Source of the DNA: Stichopus chloronotus
Taxonomy: Eukaryota > Echinodermata > Holothuroidea > Aspidochirotida > Stichopodidae
Assembly: GCA_021234535.1 (NCBI GenBank)
Contig: CM037843.1
Coordinates: 4,730,820-4,794,819, forward strand
Reading direction: 5' to 3'
Length of the DNA stretch: 64,000 nucleotides
In this document: piece by piece, positions 9,701 to 19,879 of the stretch
Numbering within the stretch: position 1 is the first letter of the stretch
How the letters are laid out: each line of letters opens with the position of its first letter
Program-made: the position numbers and the translations under genes
The notes under the pieces: generated by a model
Seen by the model: only the letters and a program-made list of their open reading frames with translations
Told to the model about the DNA's origin: nothing
Databases searched by the model: none

Positions 9701-12690
9701 CAACAAGAGCATTATGTGAAGTGTTACTATAAGGCTCACTGTCACCTTTGATTTAAGTTGATTATTTGTTTTCGCGACTTTTTCTCACAGGGAATTTGGT
9801 TCTAAGTCCTTTCATTTTATGTATTCAAAGAATTAAGATATTTGAGTGTCTTGGGTATCTCAGAAAAAGATTGCATGGATCTCAACACAATGTTGGTCTA
9901 AACTTAACCAACTCAAGTTTTGGGGAAACCTAATGAGTATATATACATATAATGTAATAACAAAACCATCTCTCTCTTTTTGCAGTGATTTATTTTCTTT
10001 ATTCATATGACTCCAACAATTTTTTGTGTGTAAAAGGTGAGCAGTGCCTGATATTTTGATCCAAGCCAAATGAGATGCCTCTGAAATTGTCGCTAGGAGT
10101 TAAATGTTGGTCCAGTCATTTGCGTACAATTTCTGTTCAGGCTGTTTTGACAGAGGATGAGCAGTTTACCAACAGTAAAACATCTTTAATTCCCCTTTTG
10201 ATATCTCATTTTTTAGCAAGCAGCTTACGAATCCTGCAAACCTCTGGGCTCCTGGGTCAGTGACCTCCAGAGCAGAGTTGACTTCTTTGGGAAGTGGTCA
10301 GATCTAATCAGCAAGGCTAAGGCCAGGCAGGAGAAGGGACATTTGGAAGAGGCGGGCTCTTTGATGGGAGACTCCCTGAGAGAAGAGCCCAGAAGCTTCT
10401 GGTTACCAGCATTCTTCTTCCCTCAGGGTACTTGATTTCTCTGTTCTTGTCTCTTTTTCAGTCTTGTGTATATTATTCTTTGTAAAGTGCCAAGTAGATA
10501 TTTTTAGTGTTTTGAAGGAAACAACTTAGAAGTATTGCAGAAAATAGTCACATTGCATTAGTCTCAGGAGGCCAGTTGAGAGAAGAGTTTATATGTTCCA
10601 AAGTTTGAACTTGTGGGAAAGCAGAGGTTTTTTCTTTCTTGGGAGGTTGTGTGTTCATTGTACAGACATTTCATGAGAATGTTTCAGTATTAATTTCAGA
10701 TACTGCTACAGCTATGTTAATTACTTCCTAGATATTTTACAATCTTGCAAGTATGAAATAATTAGTTTTCTGCGTAGAAAACTAAAATCATTTCATATGC
10801 AGTATTTTTAATGTGGCTTTAGGGGTTGGCCTGCCTCTGCAGGAAAATTACCCCCTAAAATAGCAACCACCCCCAAAAAGAAGTTTGCCCCCTACAAAAA
10901 CGCTACGTGGCCAAAGAACAGTCGACACTTGGGCCATTGTCATTTCAAAGAGAGCAAGAACTCGTCTCCAGTGGCACCATGTTGCATCAATAAGCATTTC
11001 AATTGTCAAAACTTCCTGGAAGTGAGGGAATCCCCTCTGTCCCAAACCCCACCATCTTGAAACTCTGTGACGAAGACTGAAATACAAAAGTCAGGATAGA
11101 TACTTGATGAGACGCATTACTATCAGTGCCGTTTTTTATTACCAGTTGTTAGTTCCTTTCTACAGAGGGAGGATCGTAACATTTGTGGTTGTGCAAACCT
11201 GTACTTACTGTATAATATCATTCCTTATGATTGTGATATTACATAATCATTTTAACATGAAGTCTTATATTATGACTTACATTTACATATGGCACAATTG
11301 ATCCATCTCTCTGTGATCTAGGTTTCCTGACTGCCGTTCTGCAGAACCATGCTCGTAAAGAGAGTGTCTCGGTAGATTCGCTCCAGTTTGACTTCAAGGT
11401 GACCCCGGGCCCGGAGGATTCCGAAGAATCACTGAGCGACGTCAAAGGCCGGGTCAATGTAAAAGAGGTGGCCTTCAAGGTTTGTTGCATTTCTGGTACC
11501 TTCATGTGTTGAGAAATCATTGTTTTTTGCTTTGATAAAAACCTGTTGTGAAGAATTGGAGAGAGGCACAAGAAATTGTCTGTATCTCATTTACACCCTG
11601 CCGTGGTTATGAATGTTGTCTAGTGCAGTGTAACAGTGGTGCAACTCCTATGGGCTTAGAACCATGCTGAGCACCCCCCCCCCCTGCACTCTGTGAAGTG
11701 GTGGGGGTAAAACTGCTAATCAATTTGTTGACACTATTTCATCACTTGGGGTCATAGTGTCTTTGCTAATGGTGAAAACCAATTTATGTCAAGTTTCCTT
11801 ATGAGCAATGTAGAAGCATAACGATCGCCATCTTGCCATTCTTCTGAGGAAGATACGACGCCAATAAAAGCTGACTCTGAGAATTTTTTTGATATGTTGC
11901 CTTTGTTATTCTTTGTGGTTACATTTTCCTTAACATTAATTCTGGTCAGTCATTCCGTTCCAATGAGTGTGATGTTTTTTGTTAAATGTTTCATGTCGAT
12001 TGTCTCCAATTTTGTTTCTTATGTGTGCAGGGATCTGCTCCACCTAAAGACGGCGTTTTGATATTCGGTTTGTTCCTGGATGGGGCCAGGTTTGATCCAT
12101 CGAGAATGGTCCTGGAAGATTCCAGACCAGAAGAACGGTTTTGCAGACTCCCAGAGATCCACTTCATTCCTCGTCAGGTGAATGATTTTTTTCAAATCAT
12201 CTGCAAGTATATGCTGAGTTGGCATCTCATGTTTTTTCTCTCATTTTTGTAGTATTAGAATAAATTGTGGCAGAATTTAGACACCTGCAAAGTCAAATCT
12301 TACCATGTACTTACCAGTACTTACATATCGGACCAGAGCTTGCTTCAATTATATATATTATATATATTCAATTATATATATTACATTCAAAGCAGTTGTT
12401 GGAGACCAAAGTTTTGCTATTTTGGTTAATTTGTCTAAAACTGTTTACCACTCCAGATTGCTCAGATATCGCTGGACGAGAGTTCTTCCACCTTGTCCTC
12501 GATGGCTTTCAGGGCAGAGAGGGGCGGTGTCTACGAGTGCCCCCTTTATCGTACTTCCACCAGGGCCGGAACACTCTCTTCCACCGGGCATTCCACCAAC
12601 TTCGTATCCTCCGTAGACCTCCCGACGGCCCACGGAGCAGATCTCTGGATCACCAGGGGAGTTGCTTTGCTCTGTCAGTTAGATGACTGA
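353..12690 (+). CDS. Axonemal dynein heavy chain, C-terminal 911 residues (13 exons), possibly DNAH14-like
   Basis: Force-generating ATPase heavy chain of ciliary and flagellar dynein arms. The exons join as 353-704, 1341-1577, 1895-2105, 3056-3158, 4577-4804, 5603-5800, 6803-6996, 8679-8920, 9172-9392, 10217-10427, 11322-11479, 12031-12177 and 12457-12690. All have AG/GT borders and compatible phases, totalling 2736 nt including the stop. Visible family landmarks in order are WISDKAW, then [10 protein letters not shown] and GRGQGP followed by [10 protein letters not shown] (AAA6), [73 protein letters not shown] and the terminal [21 protein letters not shown] and [10 protein letters not shown]. 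These are standard for the dynein C-terminal region. The motor's AAA1-AAA5 part and tail must lie upstream of the window. The words VAFKGSA and VLEDS recall DNAH14, but I hold the subfamily only tentatively. Oddities are a Lys/Ser/Ala-rich insert in the eighth exon and decayed exon-tail repeats in two introns. Confidence 0.95.
1341..1577 (+). CDS. Dynein heavy chain exon 2 of window (AAA6 start)
   Basis: Acceptor taaccag at 1334-1340; the split codon g|at gives Asp. It encodes [20 protein letters not shown], then [18 protein letters not shown] and [10 protein letters not shown], the start of the sixth AAA-like module. Donor gtgag at 1578. Confidence 0.93.
1895..2105 (+). CDS. Dynein heavy chain exon 3 of window (AAA6 core)
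   Basis: Starts after ttag at 1891-1894. It encodes [28 protein letters not shown] and [20 protein letters not shown], the most conserved block of AAA6 in all dyneins. Donor gtgagc at 2106, phase 2. Confidence 0.95.
3056..3158 (+). CDS. Dynein heavy chain exon 4 of window
   Basis: Short exon after ttccag (3050-3055). It encodes [20 protein letters not shown], matching the universally conserved 'FRLWLSS-P...FP..ILQ' segment. Donor gtagcg at 3159, phase 0. A short exon like this is easily missed by ORF scanning. Confidence 0.93.
4577..4804 (+). CDS. Dynein heavy chain exon 5 of window
   Basis: Acceptor cctgtag at 4570-4576. It encodes [13 protein letters not shown], a Gly/Ser patch ([11 protein letters not shown]), then [20 protein letters not shown] and [11 protein letters not shown]. 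Donor gtaatg at 4805, phase 0. The Gly/Ser patch replaces a usually charged short loop. Confidence 0.94.
5603..5800 (+). CDS. Dynein heavy chain exon 6 of window
   Basis: Acceptor ttttaag ending at 5602. It encodes [20 protein letters not shown] followed by [17 protein letters not shown], the invariant GE.(N/S)YGGR.TD block. Donor gtatga at 5801, phase 0. The last roughly 42 bp of this exon with its donor and adjoining intron are repeated in tandem downstream (see the 5759-6440 repeat). Confidence 0.95.
5759..6440 (+). repeat. Tandem repeat of an exon tail plus donor site, about five units of about 150 bp
   Basis: Each unit contains a degraded copy of the end of the preceding dynein exon (cagatgctctgctaccagag-like), then the donor-like aaggtatgat, then gcagcagtggcatcaatcc and tgaatattcacat. 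The exon-to-intron borders fall at 5801, 5953, 6105, 6255 and about 6394 (spacing 152, 152, 150, 139). The last unit has lost the GT (aagatatgat). Confidence 0.9.
6803..6996 (+). CDS. Dynein heavy chain exon 7 of window
   Basis: Acceptor ttcacccag ending at 6802. It encodes [20 protein letters not shown], then [11 protein letters not shown] and a Met/Ser-rich end. It corresponds to the 'YI..LP..D.PE.FG.H.NA' stretch of the family. Donor gtgagt at 6997, phase 2. The distal half is echoed twice in the next intron. Confidence 0.94.
7036..7335 (+). repeat. Two decayed downstream copies of the distal part of dynein exon 7
   Basis: 7036-7165 and 7207-7335 each repeat, with indels, the words gaggtgtttg, gatgcagagaag-like, tacag and cagtatgagtatgat that close the exon at 6880-7000. 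The second copy even ends with a donor-like gtaagt (7327-7332). Reading frames are broken, so these are not usable exons. Confidence 0.75.
7336..8678 (+). other. Dynein intron remainder
   Basis: About 1.3 kb of AT-rich intron after the exon-tail copies. I see no exon, RNA gene or long repeat; the short open frames at 8126-8442 lack family signals and overlap each other on opposite strands. Confidence 0.5.
8679..8920 (+). CDS. Dynein heavy chain exon 8 of window, with low-complexity insert
   Basis: Acceptor cgttacag at 8671-8678; the phase matches the preceding 'gg'. It encodes [20 protein letters not shown], where other dyneins have 'V...A..IL..LP..', then an insert of about 45 residues rich in Lys, Ser, Ala, Gly and Thr ([20 protein letters not shown]). 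Donor gttagt at 8921, phase 1. The insert is longer than the usual linker and is probably disordered. Confidence 0.92.
8945..9078. repeat. Degenerate short tandem repeat
   Basis: Five or so loose units of about 22-30 bp built on 'atgtcaagcagg-ttaac' (for example catgtcaagtagg, atgtcaagcagc, catcaagcaggg). It lies in a dynein intron and is probably simple replication slippage. Confidence 0.6.
9172..9392 (+). CDS. Dynein heavy chain exon 9 of window
   Basis: Acceptor tttcaacag ending at 9171. It encodes [20 protein letters not shown] and [20 protein letters not shown] followed by QRVPSYW. These match the family's 'L.QE..R.N.LL..I...L..L..A..G..VMS..LE' helix region. Donor gtaagc at 9393, phase 0. 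Confidence 0.95.
10217..10427 (+). CDS. Dynein heavy chain exon 10 of window
   Basis: Acceptor attttttag ending at 10216. It encodes [20 protein letters not shown] then FFGKWSD, a charged insert of about 30 residues ([17 protein letters not shown]...), and [11 protein letters not shown]. The normal distance between 'F..W' and 'FW..(F)FFPQ' is about 10 residues, so this copy is expanded. Donor gtactt at 10428, phase 1. Confidence 0.93.
11322..11479 (+). CDS. Dynein heavy chain exon 11 of window
   Basis: Acceptor gtgatctag ending at 11321. It encodes [20 protein letters not shown] and [10 protein letters not shown], then an acidic loop and VNVKEVAFK. Donor gtttgt at 11480, phase 0. Confidence 0.94.
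12031..12177 (+). CDS. Dynein heavy chain exon 12 of window
   Basis: Acceptor atgtgtgcag ending at 12030. It encodes [20 protein letters not shown] then [15 protein letters not shown] and [10 protein letters not shown]. 'G..I.GLFL.GARFD' is the diagnostic C-terminal dynein block. Donor gtgaat at 12178, phase 0. Confidence 0.95.
12457..12690 (+). CDS. Dynein heavy chain terminal exon
   Basis: Acceptor cactccag ending at 12456. It encodes [32 protein letters not shown] and [14 protein letters not shown], then TGA at 12688-12690. This is the canonical dynein heavy chain C-terminus, so the gene ends here. The intron just before contains a TA-rich run (12345-12385). Confidence 0.96.
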   Translation: MAQISLDESSSTLSSMAFRAERGGVYECPLYRTSTRAGTLSSTGHSTNFVSSVDLPTAHGADLWITRGVALLCQLDD

Positions 12691-12865
12691 AACAGACGAC
12701 GTCAGGTTTTGGCAGCCTGGGCAAGTCGTGAAATTTTGTTTTTACTTTCCAGGTTTGAAAAAGTCTTGAACTTTTGTAAAAATGATACGAAGCAAAGAAA
12801 TATCATCATTATATAAACAGACTGCTAGTGTTTAAGAGTCAATCTTAGATCATGATGGCTATCCC

Positions 12866-12871
12866 TTTATT
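12866..12871 (-). terminator. Candidate polyadenylation signal for the - strand gene
   Basis: TTTATT on +, read AATAAA on -, about 400 bp beyond the stop of the small - strand gene. If both signals are used, the two 3' UTRs overlap tail-to-tail by roughly 200 bp. Confidence 0.3.
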
Positions 12872-13071
12872 CATTGATCAAATTTGGTCATGAAGTGGGA
12901 TGTAAAGGTTATGAACTAGTGATGTCATCTGGTCATGTAGTCATGAAGTCAAAGTATGTGTATACTGTACAGTAGGTGCTTACATTACACGAGTGCTCAA
13001 CATGTTCTGTTAATATCAAACAGGTTGTCATATTGTTGATATCCAGAAATTTGGAAAATTATACCTTTGTT

Positions 13072-13077
13072 AATAAA
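13072..13077 (+). terminator. Candidate polyadenylation signal for the dynein gene
   Basis: AATAAA, 382 bp past the dynein stop codon. It is the first canonical hexamer seen on this strand after the stop. It lies inside the predicted 3' flank of the opposing - strand gene. Confidence 0.45.
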
Positions 13078-13271
13078 AACCTTTTGCCAGTGTCAATATT
13101 ACTGCTAAAGAACTTAAATGCATCATATTAACTTGTAATTTGTACCTGTAAATATTTGCCTTTTGTAGTGCAAATGAGAGACACACTGTTGTGTTTGTTG
13201 AATGTGTGTCATGGTTTCTTAGTGCAATGCCAAAGAAACAACTAAAGAACTAAAAAATTAAGAAAAATGTG

Positions 13272-14347
13272 TCATTTTGATGATGTCAAACGTATATACA
13301 CCTCTCTCACAGGAGGGGTCAGCCCTTCACATCTAACCTCTTTAAATGTTCCTAATTTTGGCACGTTTGTACCAGAATCATGGGCTCCTGATAAATATAA
13401 AGGTAGGTGTGGTGATGCTTTTGAAGACAGATATAAAAAGCTTAACACGTTGATGATACCATCCATTCATGGTCCCGGTAATTATTTCTGGAGATGTTTT
13501 GGCGATGTGGAGTCTGAGGTTTACAAAACATCGACGTCACTGACACACTTGAAAACTTTACATTGCCTACCACTGTGCCAGATGTAACGTTCTCTTATCT
13601 CTTTCTCATTTTGCCTGGCCACAGTTAGATACTGTTTCTGGATAATATTTTGTGCTTCTTTCAATTCCTTCTCTGAAAGTTTGTCCGGCATTTCGAAGAG
13701 TCTATTTCTTCTGATAAAAGGTGTGTGATGATTCCTACTCAAGTTTTATTTTGATACTCTTTTTTTATCTTCAACTTTCTCTTAAATGTAGTCTGCCGGA
13801 CACAGTAATGGCAAGGGATGATCACTTTGTCCAAGTCAGATTGAATTTTTGGTTCCTTGCTTCAACAATGGAACCTCGGTAGTTGGATTGGCGTATATGC
13901 ATTTGTATGTATGTATGGGTGTGTGTGTGTTGTGTCTGTGACACTCCGTTAGGTACGCTGCAACTGAAATGCAAGTTGAACTAAGTTTGAGCTTGGTATT
14001 TAAATCTGCCATAGTGAGAAGGTGGGCTCCTGTTGATCGAGGTCAAAGCTCATCTGGGGCCAGTGGGTGGGGCATATACTGAAAACCTTGTCATTTCATC
14101 TATTTTTATTTCTATGGAAATGTATTTTGTTGCTGTATTTATGTGTATCCAGCAAACTTTGTTGTGTAGGTATGTTCTATACTTTAACCTTCTAATTTCT
14201 TGAAAAGAAATAAAATTTTTCATTAATAATTTGAATTTGCCATGTATAATACATGTTGTGAATGCCTACAAAGACAACTTGTTTCAAAAAAGAAACCTTT
14301 GGAGTAGTTTTGGGTTCAACAAAATTGGACTGCCTGTATTCTCGTGA
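13272..14347 (-). CDS. 3' end of a small unrecognised protein gene, three exons (about 101 residues seen)
   Basis: I do not recognise the product. Exons on the - strand in transcript order are 14347-14297, 13710-13571 and 13387-13272. Phases fit at both junctions: caa ag|a gives Arg, and agt g|ga gives Ser-Gly. The joined reading is protein-like: SPILLNPKLLQRRNRLFE, then a charged helix MPDKLSEKELKEAQNIIQKQ and QNEKEIRERYIWHS, then GAHDSGTNVPKLGTF and REVYIRLTSSK, stop. The middle helix looks like a short coiled coil. Acceptors are cacacactgag, accttttatcag and acctttatatttatcag; donors are weak (gtttct) and fair (gtaggc). The first visible exon is the least certain, and further 5' exons should lie above 14347. 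The gene is convergent with the dynein gene. A cytoskeletal or ciliary role is only a guess from its neighbour. Confidence 0.45.
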
Positions 14348-17300
14348 CTCAGTGTGTGAAAATATCCAAGACCAAAACAATATATTTTCTCATCTTTATT
14401 CTTCCAATGTAAGTATGAGAATTATTTAATGTATTAAATTTAAATTATTAATTATTTTTGAATAGCTTACACTGAATATGAATTATAATTAAATTTTCAA
14501 GATTATAGAGAAAGAATTCTGTTCGTGATTTAATAGAATTCCATGTCAATCCCACGTTTCAAATGGCAGATAGTAGAACTGAAGTAGTATAACTGGATGG
14601 TTATAGTACAGCAAGAATGTTGCATTATGTTTTGTACTTTTTAAGCAATGCTGGATTTCAGATCTGAATTACAACTTGTGTGCTTGTTTGTACTTTTAAT
14701 TGAGTGAAGATCTTCAATATTTTTAACATTTACCTAACCTCCTTGAGTTCCACCTTGAGAATATCTTCCTATATATAAAATATCCATCCATTTTGAACTG
14801 ATCTTTCATAATTTCTCTTCTTCCTATATGCAGAAATAATGTAAATAGAGGAAATATTTAAAAATCGATCTCGATTTTTTTCTTTTTTTTTTCTGACTGA
14901 GTATATTAAACATCTATTTTTGTACTCGTCTTCAAAACGTTACTTTGATAGACGTTTCAGCTAACTGTTTATTTTACTCCACCTAAATACTTGGTTTGAT
15001 TCTGACTGCTGGTGGTCCCAGAAAAGTGTCCCCAGGATATCCCCTTTGAAACACGTAATTCACAATACAAGGAATGTGCTGTCCCGTGAAAACGTAATGT
15101 TTTGCAGTTCCTTGTCAAAATTTAGAAGAACGTTCCTTATGTTATCATTGTAATAACATTTTAGCAAATATTTTGCTACCTTATTTAGTGGAGTGTACTA
15201 TCCTATTTTGATGTAATAAAAGTTGATTTCATGTTTTTTAAGTTGTCCATTGAAAATATGTTCCTGATATTAACAACATCAAAGTTTAAAAAGCAATATG
15301 CTGAAAAGCAAATGGGATAAAAGCAGCCTAAAAACCAGTGTCATGTTGGTAAATGTGACGGCTGTACCTATTTATACAAGGATGACATTTGCAATTTCAA
15401 TTAGCAAAAGGAATATTGATATTCTTTTTTTAGAGAGAAATACCACTCTAATAAATAGCTAAGAAGGTACATCTCCCTGATCTGAGTAGATCAGGGCGCC
15501 TAAGCCGTCCTCAAGTTCACAATGCCTGGTCTTCTTTGGTTCATTTTATATTTAAACAAACTCAGTGTGCCATTTTATTATAATTTTTCTTTAGAGTATT
15601 CTATTACTACAGTAACTGTAAATAAAATTTCTTCTGAATATTGGATTTAGATGATGAAAGTACAACTTTCAGTCCAAAAAGTCGACGTCTATCCCGATGG
15701 TATCCATAAAGTACCGTGGACACTTGAAAAGATCCCCGTTTTTCATGCAACAATCAGAAGAACATTCTGTTGACTGCGTAGAACTAACTTTTAATTTTTG
15801 ACTTTTCGATAAAAATAGGGAAAAAGTGGCATCAACTAGGCTCAGTTGATTGGATATGTGTGGCAGATATTCTCTGTACCTTTGTCCGTCATTGAAGGGA
15901 GTTAGTTATTCAGATATGATTCCAATGGTAGATACAAGTTGAATTAGTGCTTCTCTCCAAATAGATTGTTATGGTTTGAACGTCTCTTAAAATTGGTTTA
16001 TTCAGTTTGAAAGTATCAGAAATGGCAGAGACATGTAAATAAAAAAAGCTGTAAGAGTTTGTTAGAGTGAAACATGTCCTGACGCAGTGACTTCATTTAG
16101 TTAGCGCACACGTGCCACAACACTTGTTACAATACTTTAAACAGGCTTACTCAGAAAACAAGAGGACTCTATAAGTTAAGTATATCATCCAAATAATTAT
16201 ATCCATATGTGAACACAACCTTTTAATCTCGAGTCAAATACATTTAGATGAGTAAATTTTCCTTACCTTAAAACGACATTAAGATTAACAAGGGTGAGAG
16301 GTACGGTACTTTCTGACATAGGAGAGTTCCTTCTCAAAAGACAATTGAAACGTATCATTTTCACAATCACAATTCTTACGTTATCAGAGTAGTTATATTC
16401 AGCAATTATTTTACTAGCTTATCATGGGAATGTGCTCTCCTGTTTATTTTGATGTTCTAAAATTTGGTTTTATATTCCTGGAATAGTACGTTTTCGGTTT
16501 CGACAGGAAACCGAAAATGTAACTTTTCAGTACTGTGTACAAGGTCCGAAGAAGTTTTGGGAAGATATGTTATCACGTGAGATTTGAAGAAATCTTTCAT
16601 TTTCTACAACTTTTATAGACGAAGTGTCCTACAAGGTAAAGAGAGAGAGAGAGTGTGTGTGTGTAGAATCTTCTATTCAATTCCTTACCCCCTCCGCGTT
16701 GATAATATATGGTTGCTAAATGAGCCTACATTAAAAGAAAAATATTTCTTTTTACTTCACCATGCAGCAGGTAACTATGACGTAACCTACATATCTGCAC
16801 ATCGATGTATTTCTCTTCACTAAAACTTCCGCTCTTTTCGGAAAAGTTTGAGACAGTTTATACTAAAAACAAACGAGGCAAGTTTAGGCTATGTCAGTAA
16901 AACAAAACCTGTTGACATTGTCAGTCCGTCTAAAAATAAATTATCATGGTAGAGGCTGCGGTCGACGCCGGTCATTTTTTTTTCGCTAAATGCTTAGTTA
17001 AACATACCGAGACTTTTTTCGAGTTATTCTGATATCATTTTTAAAGTTAATCATCCTTATTTTTGTAAATTAGCCAAAATATGGCTAAGGGAGCATTATT
17101 GACACTTTGCCATTGTCCACTGAGATGTGTTACTTTGTTTTTAAATTCATTTTTTTTAATAATCTGTTGAAATTTTGTCGAATGTTTATGTAAACGTAAA
17201 ATGAAAAATAGGGGTTACCATGATCCCCTTTAAGTAAAAAATCAAAGTGAAACTTCTTGTTCCGAAGACTAACGGTTGTATTCGCTTGAAAACGCAATCA

Positions 17301-17874
17301 ACCTCATCGATATATTATTTTATTTGTGACACGAATCACCTGTAATTTAGTGACCATATAACTGTATAGCATTAAAACAGGTCGATTTCTTTTTCAATAA
17401 TACTTCCTGTTTGACGATATGACGGGGAGTTTTCTGACCACGATAAAGGAAGTAAACTCTCATATTTCACTATCTCAGGAACTTTCTGACATTAGCTCGG
17501 TGAAATCCACACTGCAACACGCGTCTCATTTTCAATATTTCCCTGTTGTATCCAAACAGTGAATAATTAATTAAAGAGTGACATGTACGCAGGTTTGCAG
17601 AATAAAACATTGACCAAAGAAACATCAGGTGCGTGGACATGGATGATTCCATGAAACTGAATAGTGACACATTTTATCCAAAAGGTCAGGCGCAATCCTC
17701 TTACGGTTTAATTATGTCAAAAGACATGTTGCAATGTTAAAATCAATGAGGAATTTTTTTGTTCAAAAAGGACAGCGTATTATAGCCCCCACCTTACTAC
17801 CCAATATTACCCTTTGAAGGGGCTTTTTCTTCGAGTAGTTATACCTGATTAAGATGTCGCGCATCATCTCTGTC
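14348..17874. other. Gene-poor AT-rich stretch with weak internal repeats
   Basis: No convincing exon. Two stretches, about 15115-15225 and 16375-16460, resemble each other (gttatca...taacattttagcaa...tattttgatgt-like) at about 1.26 kb spacing. The stretch 15640-15860 faintly resembles parts of the satellite array at 54.7-64 kb (gatgg-tatccat and ggtatcaatctag-tagctgat-like words). Both similarities are weak and judged by eye. Confidence 0.35.
16641..16666. repeat. GA/GT microsatellite
   Basis: Runs of (ga)n passing directly into (gt)n, about 26 bp. Ordinary simple repeat. Confidence 0.8.
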
Positions 17875-18131
17875 TTAAAGACAAAAACTCATCTCCCCAG
17901 ACAGTTTCAATTCTCCCAACCACCTACCTCTAGTCCCTCCCTCAGCCTGTCTTAAATTCCTCCACATGTGTAATCAAAACAATGGATCCCTGTGTACGCT
18001 GTGTAATAAGAGCTGCTCTGCACCTTTCGAATTTGCTGGCAATCTAAGAGTACTGTAACTTAGAACCAGTTGAGAATTTTCCTTTCAGGGAGGTAAAAAT
18101 ATAGCTTTGGGTGATGCAATACAGCCTTTAA
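17875..18131. mobile_element. 257-bp TTAA-bounded non-autonomous element, copy 1
   Basis: Bounded by TTAA at 17875-17878 and 18128-18131. The right end is GGGTGATGCAATACAGCC-like. The left end is TTAAAGACAAAAACTCAT, so the terminal repeat is degraded in this copy. The body (cagacagtttcaattctccc ... tcagggaggtaaa) is over 95% like copies 2 and 3 and the length is exactly the same. It has no coding capacity. The TTAA target suggests mobilisation by a piggyBac-type transposase. Confidence 0.85.
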
Positions 18132-19479
18132 GACAAAGTTTTTACAACTAGTGGAATCAGACTTTTTGCATGTTCATACATCACCGGTATATGTGAAGAA
18201 CCAGATTTAATTAATCCATCAAGTGGCCTTAAAGTTCCATGCTTTGTGTGAAACAAAAAAAAAAATCAATGAATTTGGACTATTGCATTAACATTTGCAT
18301 TAACATTGCATTAACAGAATCAGAAATCAACGTCATATTTGTTTCTGTCATGAAAAAAAAAACCTTGATGCGCTATTTTATATGGAAATGTATGACAAGG
18401 TTCATAACTTGCAGCAGTTTGCTAAAAGATGCAAATGACAAAATTGATCTATAACTATCTGTTGTGCGAGACAGTTCCTCTGTCACTGGCGGCACCAAGG
18501 TGGGACATTTACATTTATCTCATGAAGGTAAATGAATGGTAATTAGAAATTTTTCGTCAGATGAATTTCCTAAACTATGCTCAGGCTGGTCGTCAGAATG
18601 TAGAGCTATGTTGCAACAAAACTGACAGTTTGTTTCGAACAGCCTATCATAGGTTAGAATTGACTGAAAAATGAACCAAATTATTCATTAGATTCCAGGC
18701 GTATTTGTAAAGTGCATCGTTACCTATCTCACAATGTGAGAGGTTGATTCACACGGTTGACTCAACGTGCTTTCATCCATGGGCGTCAATCGATGTCGGA
18801 CAAGGGGACTATATCTCCCCACTCCTGGAGAGATGAGGGGACCGAATATCAAATACACCTCCTCCCCCCCCCCCCCCCCCCTTCAATGATATGCTCATGC
18901 ACATTTAATCTTCTCCCTCTTCGAGTATTAGGTCTTAATTTGCACGTATTTCGCCCAACTTCAAGTACATGCATACAGGAGAAAAATAGAGTTTGGGGTA
19001 GGTGGTTGAACACTTTCTAATGTAACAAAGCGACCCAGAACCTGTTTTTTTTTTTCTGTTTTACTTTTTTGTGCTGGAAACGTGCCAACCGTTCATGAGG
19101 ATCCGCATAAGCAGTGTCTCTAGTCTCTATAAAGTGATGAAGGAACTCTAACAATGTCAAAGGTATTATCTTTTTGAATAAACTTGCAAGTTGCCCCTCC
19201 CCCATCTTTAAATTTCTGCTTGAGGAAATCTGTTATGCCAAAAATGGGCCTTTTATGCTAAAAATGGGCAAGGAAAAGATTCCCAGTTTATCTGAAAGCA
19301 GACACTGTGGCAACTGATAACTCATTGAAAGGTATACAGGCTGGATAAACGTAATGAGTGGCGTGGGTGCTTCAGAGTCTTGGGACTTTATAGCTGATCT
19401 ATTGAAGTGTGTTAAGGATCACCCGGTCATGGATGTTTGGCCGTCGTAAAAGTGGTAGGTCTGCTTCCCGCGACAACTG
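18132..19479. other. Intergenic stretch without a gene
   Basis: AT-rich with a poly-C run at about 18866-18882. An atgggcgtcaat word at 18779-18790 resembles the dispersed repeat end described at 19636. Nothing else can be supported. Confidence 0.5.
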
Positions 19480-19650
19480 ATGTGGCGCTCCGCTTAGATA
19501 GTAGTGCCAGCACTCACCAATATTGTGTTTGGTTCCAACTACTTATGCCATGGCTTACACCGATTTTGGGAAAAATCAGGCCAGTCTCCCTCTCCCCCCC
19601 CCCCTCCCTCCCTCCCTCCAACTGCCCCAAATACCAAATCGACGCCCATG
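19480..19650 (+). repeat. Dispersed repeat, about 170 bp, ending AAATCGACGCCCATG
   Basis: It shares gtggcgctccgcttagatag at its left end and aaatcgacgcccatg at its right end with the reverse complement of 30342-30515; a C-rich tract occupies the middle. The right end also occurs at 31796-31810 and a left-end fragment occurs near 53839. No coding capacity is seen. Confidence 0.7.
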
Positions 19651-19879
19651 GTTTTTACACAGGAAGTTTTGTCAAATATCCCAAGGGCCGTTGGAAAAAG
19701 TAACTTCCCGCATTTGCCTTATTTTCTATTAATGTAGTTTTGAAAGAGCTCAGTACTTTCCTTCAATATATGTAACGCCCCCGTCTGGTCCGTATGCCCT
19801 TTATCCAATATTGTTCAGGTCATTAGCTCATCATTTCTGTGTTACACTGTCACTGGTTTTTAATAATTTTTTTGCTTGA

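Noticed and set aside
13267..13587. 106-residue + strand frame after the dynein gene
   Set aside because: It overlaps the - strand exons, has no recognised domain, and the - strand reading joins in phase across splice sites. I kept the - strand model, but this is a judgement, not proof.
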